DNA from: Aquabacterium sp.
GTDB taxonomy: Bacteria; Pseudomonadota; Gammaproteobacteria; Burkholderiales; Burkholderiaceae_C
Reading direction: 5' to 3'
Assembly (NCBI RefSeq): GCF_029946005.1
Contig: NZ_JAQSDR010000036.1
Location: forward strand, 62,001-126,000
DNA: 64,000 nt
In this document: one piece after another, positions 1-8,628 of the stretch
Numbering within the stretch: position 1 is the first letter of the stretch
Layout of the letters: each line of letters opens with the position of its first letter
Notes under the pieces: model-generated
The model's database searches: none
What the model was told of the DNA's origin: nothing
What the model saw: only the letters and a program-made list of their open reading frames with translations
Translations under genes and position numbers: made by a program

Positions 1-2112
1 CACGGCAGCGTCCGGGTCGCCCACGGCCAGGCTGAGCCCGGCCAGGTCAGCCAAAGCGGCCGAGACCACGGCGTCCAGGCCATTGGCCTGCGAGTGCGAC
101 AGCAAGGTCTCGCACACGCGCCGGGCCTGCTCGAGTTGATTGCCCGAACGCAGCACGCTGACCGTGGCGAGTTGGCGCTGCAAGCGCAGGCGCGGCGGCC
201 AGGCAGGCTTCTCCAGCCCGATCATCTCTTCCAGCAGGTTCTTGGCCTGGGCGGGGGGCAAGACCCCGCTGCCCGCCATGCAACGCAAGGCCAGGTAACG
301 GCTCACATCGTCCTGCAAGGCGCGGCTTTGCTCGGCGGCACGGCGCGCAAAGTCGTGCATGAGGGTGTTGGAGACGCCCCAGTTCAAACGGCTGCGCTCC
401 AACCAATAGCGCGCCACGGGGGCGCAGGTGGGCGCGGCCAGCACCTGAGATTCCACCGCCAGGCCACGTCTTCGCCATTCAGGCGCCAGGCCAAGCAGCA
501 AAAACAAGGGGCTGGAGGCGCCCACCAGGTCGACCGCCAAAGCAGGCTCGTGGGCCATCACCCAGTCCAGCGCCGCCCGCACGTTGTCGATCTCAGGGCC
601 GTAGGTGTCCAGCCAGACCGCATCGGGGGTGTGCCAGTAGGCGGCGTAAGCCTGCTCCATCAGGGCGGCCATGGTGGACACATGGCCGCGCTTCATCAAC
701 CAGTGCTCACCCGAGGCGTCCAGCTTCAGGCTGGCAAAGTCGCGCGTGCTTTCAAGCAGGCGGTAGCGGGGCAGGTCGGCACCATCGGCTGCGACCAGCG
801 AGCGATCCACCAAGGCGCCGAGCAGTTCGATCACGGCCCACTCGTCCAGGGAGTCGTCCATGGCCACCGCGCTGGCCAACTGGAGGCTGAAGCCACCAGC
901 GAAAACACACAGTCGGCGGAACACCGTCTGCTCGTCGGGCGACAGCAAATCGTGGCTCCACTCCAAGGTGCCCATCAGCGTTTGTCGGCGCGGTGGCGCC
1001 AGGCTGTTCTGGCTGCGCAACAACTTGAAGCGCTCGTCCAGGCGGGTCACCACGCCCTGCAATCCCAGCAAGGGCAGGCGCGCTGCGGCGAGTTTGATCG
1101 CCAGCGCCATGCCGTCCAGGCGGCGGCACAGGGCGATGACTTCTTCCACATTGGCCTCGGTCAAGGCAAAGCGCCGATCAGCCGCCTGCGCCTGATCCGC
1201 GAACAGGGCGATGGCCCCATGGGCCAGGGCGTGGTCCAGCGAGGTGCCTGTTTCGGGCACGGACAGAGCACTCAGCCTGAACAGGCGCTCGTTGTCCAGC
1301 TTCAGGGCCACCTGGCTGGTCACCACCAACCGAACCCCGGGCGCGGCAGCGGTGATGGCCTGCGCCATGCGGGCCACCGCGTCGATCAGGTGCTCGGCGT
1401 TGTCGATCACCAGCAGCAGTTGCAAAGGCCGCAACGCCGCCACCAAGGCGGCCAAGGGATCGGCGCCGCCAGACGGCAGCCCCACCGCCTGCGCCACCAC
1501 CGTGGGCACCAGGCCCGGGTCGGTGATGCCCGCCAACTCCACCCATGCCGCACCATCGCGGTGCTCCCGGCACCAGGCATGGGCCGCGGCCAGGGCAAAC
1601 GCCGTCTTGCCGATGCCACCCGGGCCAGCAATCGTGATCAGGGGATGGTGTGCCTCGCGGTGCAGCGCGGCCAGGTCGGGGTCTCGGCCCCACAAACGGC
1701 CTGCCAAGCTGGGCAGCACCGACAGCACGTTCTCGGCTGCAGACGATGGGGCGAGTGCATCCGGGGCCGCCTGGGATGCCATTTGGGTAAAGCGGCTTGG
1801 CGACGAATCATCGTCACGCACCATGGGCAGGGCAAACCGGTAACCGCGACCAGGGATGGTGGAGATGGCCTGTGGGCCCAACACTTTTCGCAAAGCGGAA
1901 ATTTGGACTTGCAGGTTGTTTTCTTCGACCACCAGGCCAGGCCAGACCAGGTCAAGCAAATCGTTCTTGGACACCATGCGCCCAGACCGCTCTACCAGCG
2001 CCAGCAACAAATCAACGGCTCGCGCGCCAAGGCCGACAGGCTTCCCGTCAACGTACAGCACGCGCTCCACAGCGCGCAACTCGAAACGGTCAAAGCGATA
2101 GCAGTGCGACAA
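1..2112 (-). CDS. Winged-helix/NB-ARC-type ATPase transcriptional regulator (3' part outside window)
   Basis: A large regulator that runs off the left edge, so only its first 704 codons are visible. Residues about 4-96 form an OmpR/PhoB-type winged helix ending in GRGYRF (88-93). A Walker A, GPGGIGKT, lies at 163-170 and a Walker B-like LLLVIDN at 231-237; the rest is helical, probably TPR-like. This order is known from proteins that use an ATPase switch to control an N-terminal DNA-binding domain. There is no ATG between the in-frame stop at 2158-2160 and the winged helix; a TTG at 2110-2112, with AGAGG five bases before it, is the start I chose. Its target and inducer cannot be read from the sequence. 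The family is sure, the start less so. Confidence 0.85.
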   Translation of the reverse strand, partial: MSHCYRFDRFELRAVERVLYVDGKPVGLGARAVDLLLALVERSGRMVSKNDLLDLVWPGLVVEENNLQVQISALRKVLGPQAISTIPGRGYRFALPMVRDDDSSPSRFTQMASQAAPDALAPSSAAENVLSVLPSLAGRLWGRDPDLAALHREAHHPLITIAGPGGIGKTAFALAAAHAWCREHRDGAAWVELAGITDPGLVPTVVAQAVGLPSGGADPLAALVAALRPLQLLLVIDNAEHLIDAVARMAQAITAAAPGVRLVVTSQVALKLDNERLFRLSALSVPETGTSLDHALAHGAIALFADQAQAADRRFALTEANVEEVIALCRRLDGMALAIKLAAARLPLLGLQGVVTRLDERFKLLRSQNSLAPPRRQTLMGTLEWSHDLLSPDEQTVFRRLCVFAGGFSLQLASAVAMDDSLDEWAVIELLGALVDRSLVAADGADLPRYRLLESTRDFASLKLDASGEHWLMKRGHVSTMAALMEQAYAAYWHTPDAVWLDTYGPEIDNVRAALDWVMAHEPALAVDLVGASSPLFLLLGLAPEWRRRGLAVESQVLAAPTCAPVARYWLERSRLNWGVSNTLMHDFARRAAEQSRALQDDVSRYLALRCMAGSGVLPPAQAKNLLEEMIGLEKPAWPPRLRLQRQLATVSVLRSGNQLEQARRVCETLLSHSQANGLDAVVSAALADLAGLSLAVGDPDAAV

Positions 2113-2581
2113 CTCTACCTCTGTGGTTTCTGGCTTTAAGACACTTCCGCAAGGATTTCAGAAGATCTTCAGGCTTTTTAAGGACTTTCCAGACGGCAGG
2201 TCAGACAATGAAATCATTCTAAAGAAAACAAGCATTTCTGCCCCAAGCATCAACGAGTCTTTTCACACCCAGTTGCGTTATTTCAAAGCAGAGGCGTTCC
2301 ATGGAGGTGGAATGGTCAAAGCCCCCCAAATACCGTGTCCGATAAACCGGAAATCTAGGTTTGACGAGTGGTTGGTGTCGCAGTTGATGCAAATAACGCT
2401 GTCGTTTGTACTGAGAATCGAAAATATCAAAATGAACTTGGGAGGTCAAAAACAGGCATCAGGCCGGTTTTTGGCAACACAGGGAGTTTGTTTTCTATTC
2501 GACCGGATCCCGTCCTGACCTGCGTGTCAGGACGCCGGTTTTCTCCAAAACTGCCCGCCCCAGGCGAGCCAGCCCCCTGCT
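2113..2581. other. Intergenic region, AT-richer than its surroundings, no convincing gene
   Basis: This 469-bp gap separates the 5' end of the winged-helix regulator from the 3' end of a diguanylate cyclase. An open frame on the plus strand (2123-2518) has no family resemblance and a composition unlike the neighbouring genes, so I do not call it. A 10-bp palindrome GAAGATCTTC (2161-2170) lies about 50 bp upstream of the regulator start and could be an operator. A TAGAAT on the minus strand (2216-2221) resembles a -10 box but has no good -35 partner. Confidence 0.5.
2511..2534 (-). terminator. Inverted repeat downstream of a diguanylate cyclase, possible terminator
   Basis: A perfect 9-bp stem (CGTCCTGAC with GTCAGGACG) closes a 6-base loop about 50 bp beyond the stop codon of the minus-strand cyclase gene. 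There is no T run directly after it on the minus strand, so it would be a weak intrinsic terminator at best. It may instead protect the mRNA 3' end. Confidence 0.35.
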
Positions 2582-3730
2582 TCAGGCCACCACCGAGACC
2601 ATGGTCTGGTCGCGGCCAGCACGTTTGGCGCTGTACAGGTTCTGGTCGGCGATGCGCAGGGCCCGCTCGCCCTGGCCGCCATGCACCTCGGCAATGCCCA
2701 TGCTCTGGGTGACGCTGAACGAAGCCCCATCCACCCGAAAGACATGGCCGCGCAAGCTGTCGGCGATTTTTGACGCCACCCGGCGGGCCCCGTCCAGGTC
2801 GGTGTCGGGCAGCAGCAGCACGAACTCCTCGCCCCCCAGGCGCGCGGCCGTGTCAACCTGATGGCGGGTGCTGGACTGCAGGATGCGGCCGAGCTGGGCC
2901 AGCACCGCATCACCGGCCGGATGCCCCCAACTGTCGTTGACCTCTTTGAAGTGGTCCAGGTCGCACACGACCAGGCAAAAGGGCCGACCACTGCGGGCAT
3001 GGCGGTGCGATTCGATCTCCAGCTGGCTCATGAACTCGCGGCGGTTCGACAGGCCTGTCAGCACGTCGGTGCGCACCAGGCTTTCCAGCTCCTTGCGCTG
3101 GCGACGCAGGGTGTTGAAGGCAAAGAAAAGCATGGCCGTGAACGGCAACACAGCGGCCTGGAACATGACGCGCAACCAGACGGCCCACCACCCGGCGAGG
3201 TCGTCGCCATTGAACACCGGGGCGGTCAACAAGGGGGCGTAGGGAAGTTGCCCCCCCGTGATCAGGAGGTCGCTGGCCACCAGCATCACCACCACCAGGA
3301 TCAAGGTGGGCCTGAGTTTGCGCAGGCTGAACAGGGCGCGTGCCACCACCAGTTCCTGGATCAGCACCATGCCCATCGGCGTGTCCTTCAGGCCGTGGGC
3401 GATGGCCAGCAACAGGAAGACGACGAAGGTAGGCATGACCGTCCACTGGGCCAGCCATTTCGAATCGCCACCATGGCGGCGCAAGCGCCAGGCCAAGACC
3501 ACCACCGTGGTCAACCACAGGATCAAGGCCGTCAGCCCCAGTTGAGCCAGGGACAAGGCCCCCGGCCGGTAGAAAGCACCTGCTTCGGGGTTGGCCAGGG
3601 CATAGGCCTGCAGGCCCCACAAGATGAGGCACATGGGCAGGGACAACAAGGCGAACACCATGCAGCGGTTGGCCACGTTGCGGTCCAGCAGCCGCAACTC
3701 GATGCGGCGAATCAGGCCCTTCAACGTCAT
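2582..3730 (-). CDS. Membrane-bound GGDEF diguanylate cyclase (second of tandem pair 1)
   Basis: This 382-residue protein should make cyclic di-GMP from two GTP at the inner membrane. The N-terminal half has five or six membrane segments and shares a G-x-LPYAP...WWA-x-W pattern with the gene just upstream, which marks the two as duplicates. The C-terminal GGDEF domain has the DxDHFKxVND substrate motif and an intact GGEEF active site. The inhibitory RxxD site is not conserved: the residue nine before GGEEF is His rather than Arg, so product inhibition is probably weak. The ATG (3728-3730) overlaps the position where the upstream gene would have stopped before its frameshift, an ATGA overlap, so the pair was built for translational coupling. 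The open frame extends upstream, but that stretch belongs to the neighbour. Confidence 0.9.
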   Translation of the reverse strand: MTLKGLIRRIELRLLDRNVANRCMVFALLSLPMCLILWGLQAYALANPEAGAFYRPGALSLAQLGLTALILWLTTVVVLAWRLRRHGGDSKWLAQWTVMPTFVVFLLLAIAHGLKDTPMGMVLIQELVVARALFSLRKLRPTLILVVVMLVASDLLITGGQLPYAPLLTAPVFNGDDLAGWWAVWLRVMFQAAVLPFTAMLFFAFNTLRRQRKELESLVRTDVLTGLSNRREFMSQLEIESHRHARSGRPFCLVVCDLDHFKEVNDSWGHPAGDAVLAQLGRILQSSTRHQVDTAARLGGEEFVLLLPDTDLDGARRVASKIADSLRGHVFRVDGASFSVTQSMGIAEVHGGQGERALRIADQNLYSAKRAGRDQTMVSVVA

Positions 3731-3758
3731 TCGCCCACCTCGCCGCCCTGGGCGTTGT

Positions 3759-4898
3759 TCACGCTGCAAACCGAGCGGTTGCGGCCCTCCTGCTTGGCGC
3801 GGTAGAGGTTGCGGTCGGCCCACTTGAGCACCACCTCGGCACTTTGCCCATGGCACTTTGCCCATGGCACTGCGCCACGCCAATGCTGACCGTGAGGTGG
3901 AAGGTCTGCCCACCCGCCTCAAACGCGTGCTCGGCCAGGCGGCTGTGGAGGCGCCCACACACCGCTTCGGCCTCGCCGGCGGAGGTGTCGGGCAAGAGCA
4001 CGGCGAACTCCTCGCCGCCCAGGCGTGCGGCCAGGTCGGTGGGGGTGCGCACGCTCTCTCCCAGCAGGCGGGCCAGCACGGCCAACACCTCGTCGCCCAC
4101 GGCGTGACCATGGGTGTCGTTGACCCGTTTGAAGTGGTCGGCGTCGATCAGCATCAGGGACAAAGGCTCGACGCTGCGGCCCTGGCGCGCCACCTCGGCG
4201 TGCAGGCGCTCCATGAAGTAGCGCCGGTTGGGCAGGCCGGTTAACACGTCGGTGTACGAGAGCTTGTTGAGCTTGCGGTGCTGCGCGTCCAGGCGCCCGA
4301 ACATCACCAGCAGCATGGTGGAGATCACGATCAGGCCGGCGTAGAACACCACGTTGCGCCAGGCGGCCCACCACCACTGCGGCTCCACGCCCTGGAAGGC
4401 CAGGCGGGTGATGGCCGGGGCGTAGGGCAGGTAGCCCAGCATCACGAACACGTCGTAGGACACCAGCAGCCCGGCGCACGCCAGGAAGGCGATCCACATC
4501 GTGCGCAGGTCAAACAGCAGCAGGCCGATGGCCAGCACGCCCAGCAAGGTCATGTTGGCACCGGTGGTGAAGGTGCCTGCAAACAGCGCGATCAGGGTGT
4601 AGACGATGCCGATGTTCAAGGTGACGGCGACGCCGAGCTTGGGCAGGGGCCGTGGATCACGTCGGCGGGGCCACAGCCACGCCATGAACCCGAACGACAA
4701 GGCGGTGCTGAGCACCAGGGTCGCCTGCAGGACCCAGACGACCGGCTGCCGCAAACCTGCCTGAACCACCGGGTCCAGCAGGCCCGACAGGTTGATGAAC
4801 CAGTAGAAGATGTAAAACGGCGTCGAGGCAAAAACCGCCAGCAGGCAACGGCTGGCTGGACTGGCTTCATCAAGGAATTGCTCGAACTTCTGGCGCAT
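3759..4898 (-). CDS. Membrane-bound GGDEF diguanylate cyclase with frameshifted C terminus (first of tandem pair 1)
   Basis: The 379-residue product has about six membrane segments and then a GGDEF domain with an intact GGEEF. It lacks the RxxD inhibitory site (Thr in place of Arg). After the strand containing SIGVAQCHGQSA the reading frame changes: a 14-bp unit is tandemly repeated (3838-3870), and the last 30 or so residues are Ser/Ala/Arg-rich and unlike any GGDEF domain. With one copy removed, the frame continues through the usual terminal helix (ADRNLYRAKQEGRNR) and ends at a TGA (3727-3729) overlapping the ATG of the next cyclase. The gene therefore looks recently damaged or slippage-switched. 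Loss of the last helix probably impairs activity, but this is inference. Confidence 0.85.
   Translation of the reverse strand: MRQKFEQFLDEASPASRCLLAVFASTPFYIFYWFINLSGLLDPVVQAGLRQPVVWVLQATLVLSTALSFGFMAWLWPRRRDPRPLPKLGVAVTLNIGIVYTLIALFAGTFTTGANMTLLGVLAIGLLLFDLRTMWIAFLACAGLLVSYDVFVMLGYLPYAPAITRLAFQGVEPQWWWAAWRNVVFYAGLIVISTMLLVMFGRLDAQHRKLNKLSYTDVLTGLPNRRYFMERLHAEVARQGRSVEPLSLMLIDADHFKRVNDTHGHAVGDEVLAVLARLLGESVRTPTDLAARLGGEEFAVLLPDTSAGEAEAVCGRLHSRLAEHAFEAGGQTFHLTVSIGVAQCHGQSAMGKVPRWCSSGPTATSTAPSRRAATARFAA
3838..3870. repeat. 14-bp tandem duplication causing a frameshift
   Basis: The unit GGCACTTTGCCCAT occurs twice head to tail (3838-3851 and 3852-3865), followed by the first five bases of a third copy. 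Fourteen is not a multiple of three, so the extra copy throws the cyclase frame off. Deleting one copy in silico restores a normal GGDEF C terminus. Slipped-strand replication could create or remove the copy. Confidence 0.95.
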
Positions 4899-5056
4899 GG
4901 ACCCGGGACGACGTCAGCGAACCTCGGCGGCATGACCGTGGTTGGCCGCGTGTGGGTCAAGTATCGAATAAATCCGACCGGAACAAAACCCGTCATACCC
5001 CGGGGCCTGTGGGCAGGCTGTGACGGAATGCGCCGCACTGGGATAAGCTTGGCCGC

Positions 5057-5425
5057 ATGAAATTGCTCATCCGCTGGTTATTGCTGTCTTCCGCCCTCAT
5101 GCTGCTGGCTCAATGGGACCAAGGCGTGCAGGTCAGCAGCTTCGGCGCGGCCATGATCGCCGCCGCCGTGCTGGGCCTGCTGAACGCCTTTGTGCGCCCC
5201 TTGCTGATCCTGCTGACGCTGCCGGTGACGGTGTTGACACTGGGCCTGTTCCTGTTCGTGATCAACGCCTTCACCTTCCAGATGGCCTCGGGCCTGCTGG
5301 AGGGGTTCCAAGTGCACGGCTTCTGGAATGCGCTGCTGGCATCGGTGCTCTACAGCCTGTGGGGCGTCATCATCGACATCGCGCTGGAATACGTGTTTGG
5401 GCGCCGAAAAATTTCACATGGGTGA
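5057..5425 (+). CDS. Phage holin family 4 (YvlD/DUF360-like) small membrane protein
   Basis: A 122-residue protein that is almost wholly hydrophobic, with four predicted membrane segments separated by short turns, including the family-typical stretch around LNAFVRPLL and a NAFTF motif near residue 75. Such proteins belong to the 'phage holin family 4' profile but are chromosomal membrane proteins of unknown role in most bacteria. In Burkholderia-type genomes a member of this family sits next to ahcY and metF, whereas here it stands alone between a cyclase pair and a secreted protein. I see no other phage gene nearby, so a lytic function is not implied. Confidence 0.85.
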   Translation: MKLLIRWLLLSSALMLLAQWDQGVQVSSFGAAMIAAAVLGLLNAFVRPLLILLTLPVTVLTLGLFLFVINAFTFQMASGLLEGFQVHGFWNALLASVLYSLWGVIIDIALEYVFGRRKISHG

Positions 5426-5547
5426 AGTCAATCCCTAGGAAAACTGTCTGCCACCCCCAGAGTCGCGGGGGGCCTGAGGGCAGGTGATGGTGCCTCCGAC
5501 CGCTACATTCGATTTCATCAGAAATGAATCATCGCGCCGGAGCAGCC

Positions 5548-6132
5548 ATGCAATTTTTCCCCAAGCACCACCACATCGCCCTGGCGATCGCCACGTATGT
5601 TGGCCTCGCCTCCCTGGCGCAAGCTGACACCACCCCGTTCGACCGCCAGGAACGCGGCGGCCTGATGCTCAACATCCCATTTGACAGCAATGGCTTGGTG
5701 TTCAAGGACACGGTGCTCAGCCTGGTCTTCCAAAGCGCCAAGGTCAAGTCCAGCACCTATGGCTGGCAGTTGGCCTTTGGCTCCAAGCTCAACACCTTCT
5801 CGCCCATGTTTGCGGTGTCGGCCCTGGGCGGTGACCGCTGCGCCTACGGCACGGTCGGCGTCAGCTATGGCGAAGGCCAGTGGGGCCTGCCGGTCAGCCT
5901 CAACGGCCCGTACATCCAGGTGGGCATGCGCAACGCTGGCGGCTTTGGCGGCTTCCAGGCGGGCCTGAGCACACTGGGTTGTTTCAAGCACTACGTGGCC
6001 CCAGTGGCCGCACCCGCGCCTAGCGGTCCTGGCCCCACACAGTCGTCGGGCTCGGGCTCGGAACAGTTGGCACAAGCGGTCGACAGCTGGCTTCGCTCAT
6101 CTCCCGGAGCCGTTGACTTCGATTGGGCCTGA
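5548..6132 (+). CDS. Secreted protein of unknown function, translationally coupled to a glycosyltransferase
   Basis: This 194-residue product starts with a Sec signal peptide ending near SLAQA-D (residues about 22-27). The mature part is rich in Gly, Ser and small polar residues with alternating hydrophobic strands, suggesting a beta-rich fold, and has a Pro/Ser/Gly-rich linker (about residues 155-175) before a short tail. I recognise no family. I prefer the ATG at 5548, which follows GGAG at a spacing of five, over the in-frame ATG at 5524. The stop codon overlaps the ATG of the next gene as TGATG, so the two are probably made together. The Ser/Thr-rich linker could be a glycosylation target of that enzyme, which is a guess. 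Confidence 0.7.
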   Translation: MQFFPKHHHIALAIATYVGLASLAQADTTPFDRQERGGLMLNIPFDSNGLVFKDTVLSLVFQSAKVKSSTYGWQLAFGSKLNTFSPMFAVSALGGDRCAYGTVGVSYGEGQWGLPVSLNGPYIQVGMRNAGGFGGFQAGLSTLGCFKHYVAPVAAPAPSGPGPTQSSGSGSEQLAQAVDSWLRSSPGAVDFDWA

Positions 6133-8156
6133 TGCCAGGCATCTCCCCGGCACCCTTGCCGCCGGGGAGGTCTGAGGCGGAGTGGCTGGCCCATTGCGCG
6201 CAGGTCAGCCAGCTTGGCACAGACGCCATGCTGCAGGCCGCCCTCGAGGCCGCCGTGTCGGATTGCCCGTCCTCGGTGCGCCTTCTGTACAACCTGGGCG
6301 TTGCCCAGCAACGGCTGGGCGCACCCGCCCAAGCCCAGTCCACCTGGCAGCGCTTGCTGGCCATTGACACCCAACACCTCAAAGCCCGCCGGGGATTGGC
6401 CAGGCTGGCGCTGGATCAACTGGACGGCCCCAAAGCGCGCCACCATGCCGCGTTGCTAAACCAAGCCGGCCACGCAGCCGGCTTGCCAGCCACCGCGCAA
6501 GACCTTGGCCTGTGGGGCAAGGCGTGTCTTATGTGCGGCGACTGGGACGATGCCCGCCATCACTTCGAACGCGCAGCAGGCCTGGCGCCCACCGCTCAGG
6601 CCGATGCGTGTGATGAGGCCGAGCAAGGCCTGCGCTTGTCAACGCTGTTGACTTGGCGGGCGCAGTCCCCGACACCGCCCTGGCAGGACTGGGGCGACCA
6701 GGCCCTGCGGCACGACCCCACCGCGCCAGACTCCCCCCCTTGGGACCGGGCCCCACCCGAAGGCGATGATGAGCTCAAGGCACTGACGGTCATCGTGGAG
6801 CTGGGCCTGAAGCGACTGCGGGCCTGCGACTGGCGAGAGCGCGACACGGTCGTTCGGGCCATCAAGCGCATCGCCCAGAAAGCCATGCACGACCCCACCG
6901 TGGGCCTGTCGCGCAGCATGGCCTGGGAAGGCTTGCACCTTGGGCTGACCCCCGCTGAGCTGCTTCACCTGGCCAGGGGCTGCACCCAGCGCGCGCGCCA
7001 CATCCAGCAGCCCCAAGCGCTTTGGACGGCGGCACCCGCCGGGGTCGGCCATCGGCGATTGCGCCTGGGCTACCTCAGCCACAACTTTGGGCGGCACCCC
7101 ACCACGCAGTTGATCCACCGCATCCTCAAGCACCATGACCGGACGCAGTTCGAGGTGATTGCCTACGCGCTCAATCCTGACGATGGCAGCCCTTCGCGCA
7201 AACTTATCCATGCCGCCGTCGATCAGGTGGTGGAGGCCAGCCAATGGCTGCCCGAGGCCGTGGCTCGGCGCATGCATGCCGACCAGGTGGACGTGTTGAT
7301 CGGACTGGGCGGCCATTCAAGGGGCCCCGTGGTGGATGTGGCCCTGTGGCGCCCGGCGCCCGTGCAGATCAACTACCTGGCGTTCTGCGGCACGGTGGGC
7401 GCGCCCGACGCATTCGACGTCCACATCAGCGATGGGATCTCAGTCACCCCAGAGATGGCCCACTGGTATGACGAAGCGGTCGAGGCGCTGCCCGTCGGGC
7501 ACTATGGCTACGATGACACGCGCGAGCTGACCGCGGCCCCCGCCCGCGCCAGCCAGGGCCTGCCCGAAGACCAACTGGTGCTGTGCGGGTTCAACAACAG
7601 CTACAAGATCGAGCCGGAGACCTTCAACGCCTGGTGCAAGGTGATGCACCGCTTGCCCGGCGCGGTGCTGTGGCTGTACGTGGTTCACCCGGAACAAAGC
7701 CGTTTTCTGGCGGCCGAGGCCGCGCGCCGAGGCATCGACCCGGCCCGGCTGGTGTTCGCCCCGTCCGTGGACGGCCAATCGCACCTCGCCCGTTTGCGTT
7801 GCGCCGACCTGTTCCTGGACACCTTGGCTTACAACGGCCACACCACGCTGCTGGATGCGCTCTACGCGGGCCTGCCTGCCGTGTCTTGCCTGGGGCAGAC
7901 CGCCGCCAGCCGCATCGGGGGCGCCATCCTGCATGAGGTGGGCCTGGGCGCCTGCGTGGCCACCAACCCCCTTGACTTTGTGGAAGTCGCCGTGCGGCTG
8001 GCGCAGGACCCGGCGCAGCGGCAGCAGATCTCCAGACAGCTGGAGGGCGTGCGAGGGCGCGAAACCCCCTTCAACAGCGAACTGCGCTGCCGCCAGTTGG
8101 AGGCGGTCTATGCCCGGCTGTTCATGGCAACAGCAGGCCCTGCAAAGCCTGCTTGA
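6132..8156 (+). CDS. TPR-containing O-GlcNAc-transferase-like (GT41/SPINDLY) glycosyltransferase
   Basis: A 674-residue cytoplasmic protein. The first 150 or so residues contain TPR-like helices (for example around LYNLGVAQQRLG), and the C-terminal half is a GT41 catalytic domain as in eukaryotic OGT and bacterial SPINDLY homologues. Diagnostic motifs are FNNSYKI-x-P near residue 487, matching the FNxxYKIxP of OGT, and YNGHTTLLDALYAGLP near 567, which lines the UDP-sugar pocket. The enzyme should transfer a sugar from a nucleotide donor to protein; the acceptor is unknown. Start: the ATG at 6132 overlapping the upstream TGA, rather than a TTG nine bases earlier. The last 35 bp overlap the convergent pncC gene. 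Confidence 0.9.
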   Translation: MPGISPAPLPPGRSEAEWLAHCAQVSQLGTDAMLQAALEAAVSDCPSSVRLLYNLGVAQQRLGAPAQAQSTWQRLLAIDTQHLKARRGLARLALDQLDGPKARHHAALLNQAGHAAGLPATAQDLGLWGKACLMCGDWDDARHHFERAAGLAPTAQADACDEAEQGLRLSTLLTWRAQSPTPPWQDWGDQALRHDPTAPDSPPWDRAPPEGDDELKALTVIVELGLKRLRACDWRERDTVVRAIKRIAQKAMHDPTVGLSRSMAWEGLHLGLTPAELLHLARGCTQRARHIQQPQALWTAAPAGVGHRRLRLGYLSHNFGRHPTTQLIHRILKHHDRTQFEVIAYALNPDDGSPSRKLIHAAVDQVVEASQWLPEAVARRMHADQVDVLIGLGGHSRGPVVDVALWRPAPVQINYLAFCGTVGAPDAFDVHISDGISVTPEMAHWYDEAVEALPVGHYGYDDTRELTAAPARASQGLPEDQLVLCGFNNSYKIEPETFNAWCKVMHRLPGAVLWLYVVHPEQSRFLAAEAARRGIDPARLVFAPSVDGQSHLARLRCADLFLDTLAYNGHTTLLDALYAGLPAVSCLGQTAASRIGGAILHEVGLGACVATNPLDFVEVAVRLAQDPAQRQQISRQLEGVRGRETPFNSELRCRQLEAVYARLFMATAGPAKPA

Positions 8157-8607
8157 CCGTGGCCCAGCGCACCGCCCCCCGATCGCCCTCGAATTGACAG
8201 CGCAGCGCCCGGGTCGGCCGGCCTTGCGCGGCCCAGGCCAGCCACACCGTGCCCACGGGCTTGTCGGGCGAGCCGCCCGTGGGGCCCGCCACGCCAGTGA
8301 CGGCCACCGCCAACTGCGCGCGTGATCGGGCCAGCGCGCCTTCGGCCATGGCCCGGGCCACGGGTTCACTGACGGCGCCGTGGGCTTCGATCAAGGCTTC
8401 ATCCACCCCCAGCAATTCAGTCTTCGCCTGGTTGCTGTAGGTGACAAAACCGCGCTCGAACCAGGCGCTGGAGCCCGACACCTCGGTGCAGGTGGCCGCG
8501 ATCAGGCCCCCGGTGCAGGATTCGGCGGTGGCCAGCTGCCATCCCCGCGCTTGCAGTTGGGCCGCCAGGTCGGCCACCAAGCTGGTCAGTTCTTGTTCGC
8601 AAGCCAT
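8122..8607 (-). CDS. pncC: Nicotinamide-nucleotide amidohydrolase (CinA C-terminal domain)
   Basis: This 161-residue protein is a stand-alone CinA C-terminal domain, which converts NMN to nicotinate mononucleotide and ammonia in pyridine-nucleotide recycling. The family signatures TAESCTGG near the N terminus and the GVAGPTGGS loop are present, along with the VGTVWLAW strand. I chose the ATG at 8605-8607, which has AAGGA seven bases upstream, over a TTG five codons earlier. It is the last gene of a thiL-pgpA-pncC operon, an arrangement common in betaproteobacteria. Its 3' end overlaps the convergent glycosyltransferase gene by 35 bp. Confidence 0.93.
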   Translation of the reverse strand: MACEQELTSLVADLAAQLQARGWQLATAESCTGGLIAATCTEVSGSSAWFERGFVTYSNQAKTELLGVDEALIEAHGAVSEPVARAMAEGALARSRAQLAVAVTGVAGPTGGSPDKPVGTVWLAWAAQGRPTRALRCQFEGDRGAVRWATVKQALQGLLLP

Positions 8608-8628
8608 GTCCTGGTCCTTCAATGCGGG

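Noticed and set aside
94..2139. Plus-strand open frame of 681 codons
   Set aside because: It is the antisense shadow of the winged-helix/ATPase regulator; its Gln/His/Gly-rich translation matches no family, whereas the minus strand has clear domains.
2123..2518. Plus-strand open frame of 131 codons in the intergenic region
   Set aside because: No recognisable domain, no good ribosome-binding site and AT-rich composition unlike genuine genes here.
5057..5425. Prophage remnant suggested by the holin-like gene
   Set aside because: No other phage gene is near, and this family is commonly chromosomal and not tied to lysis.
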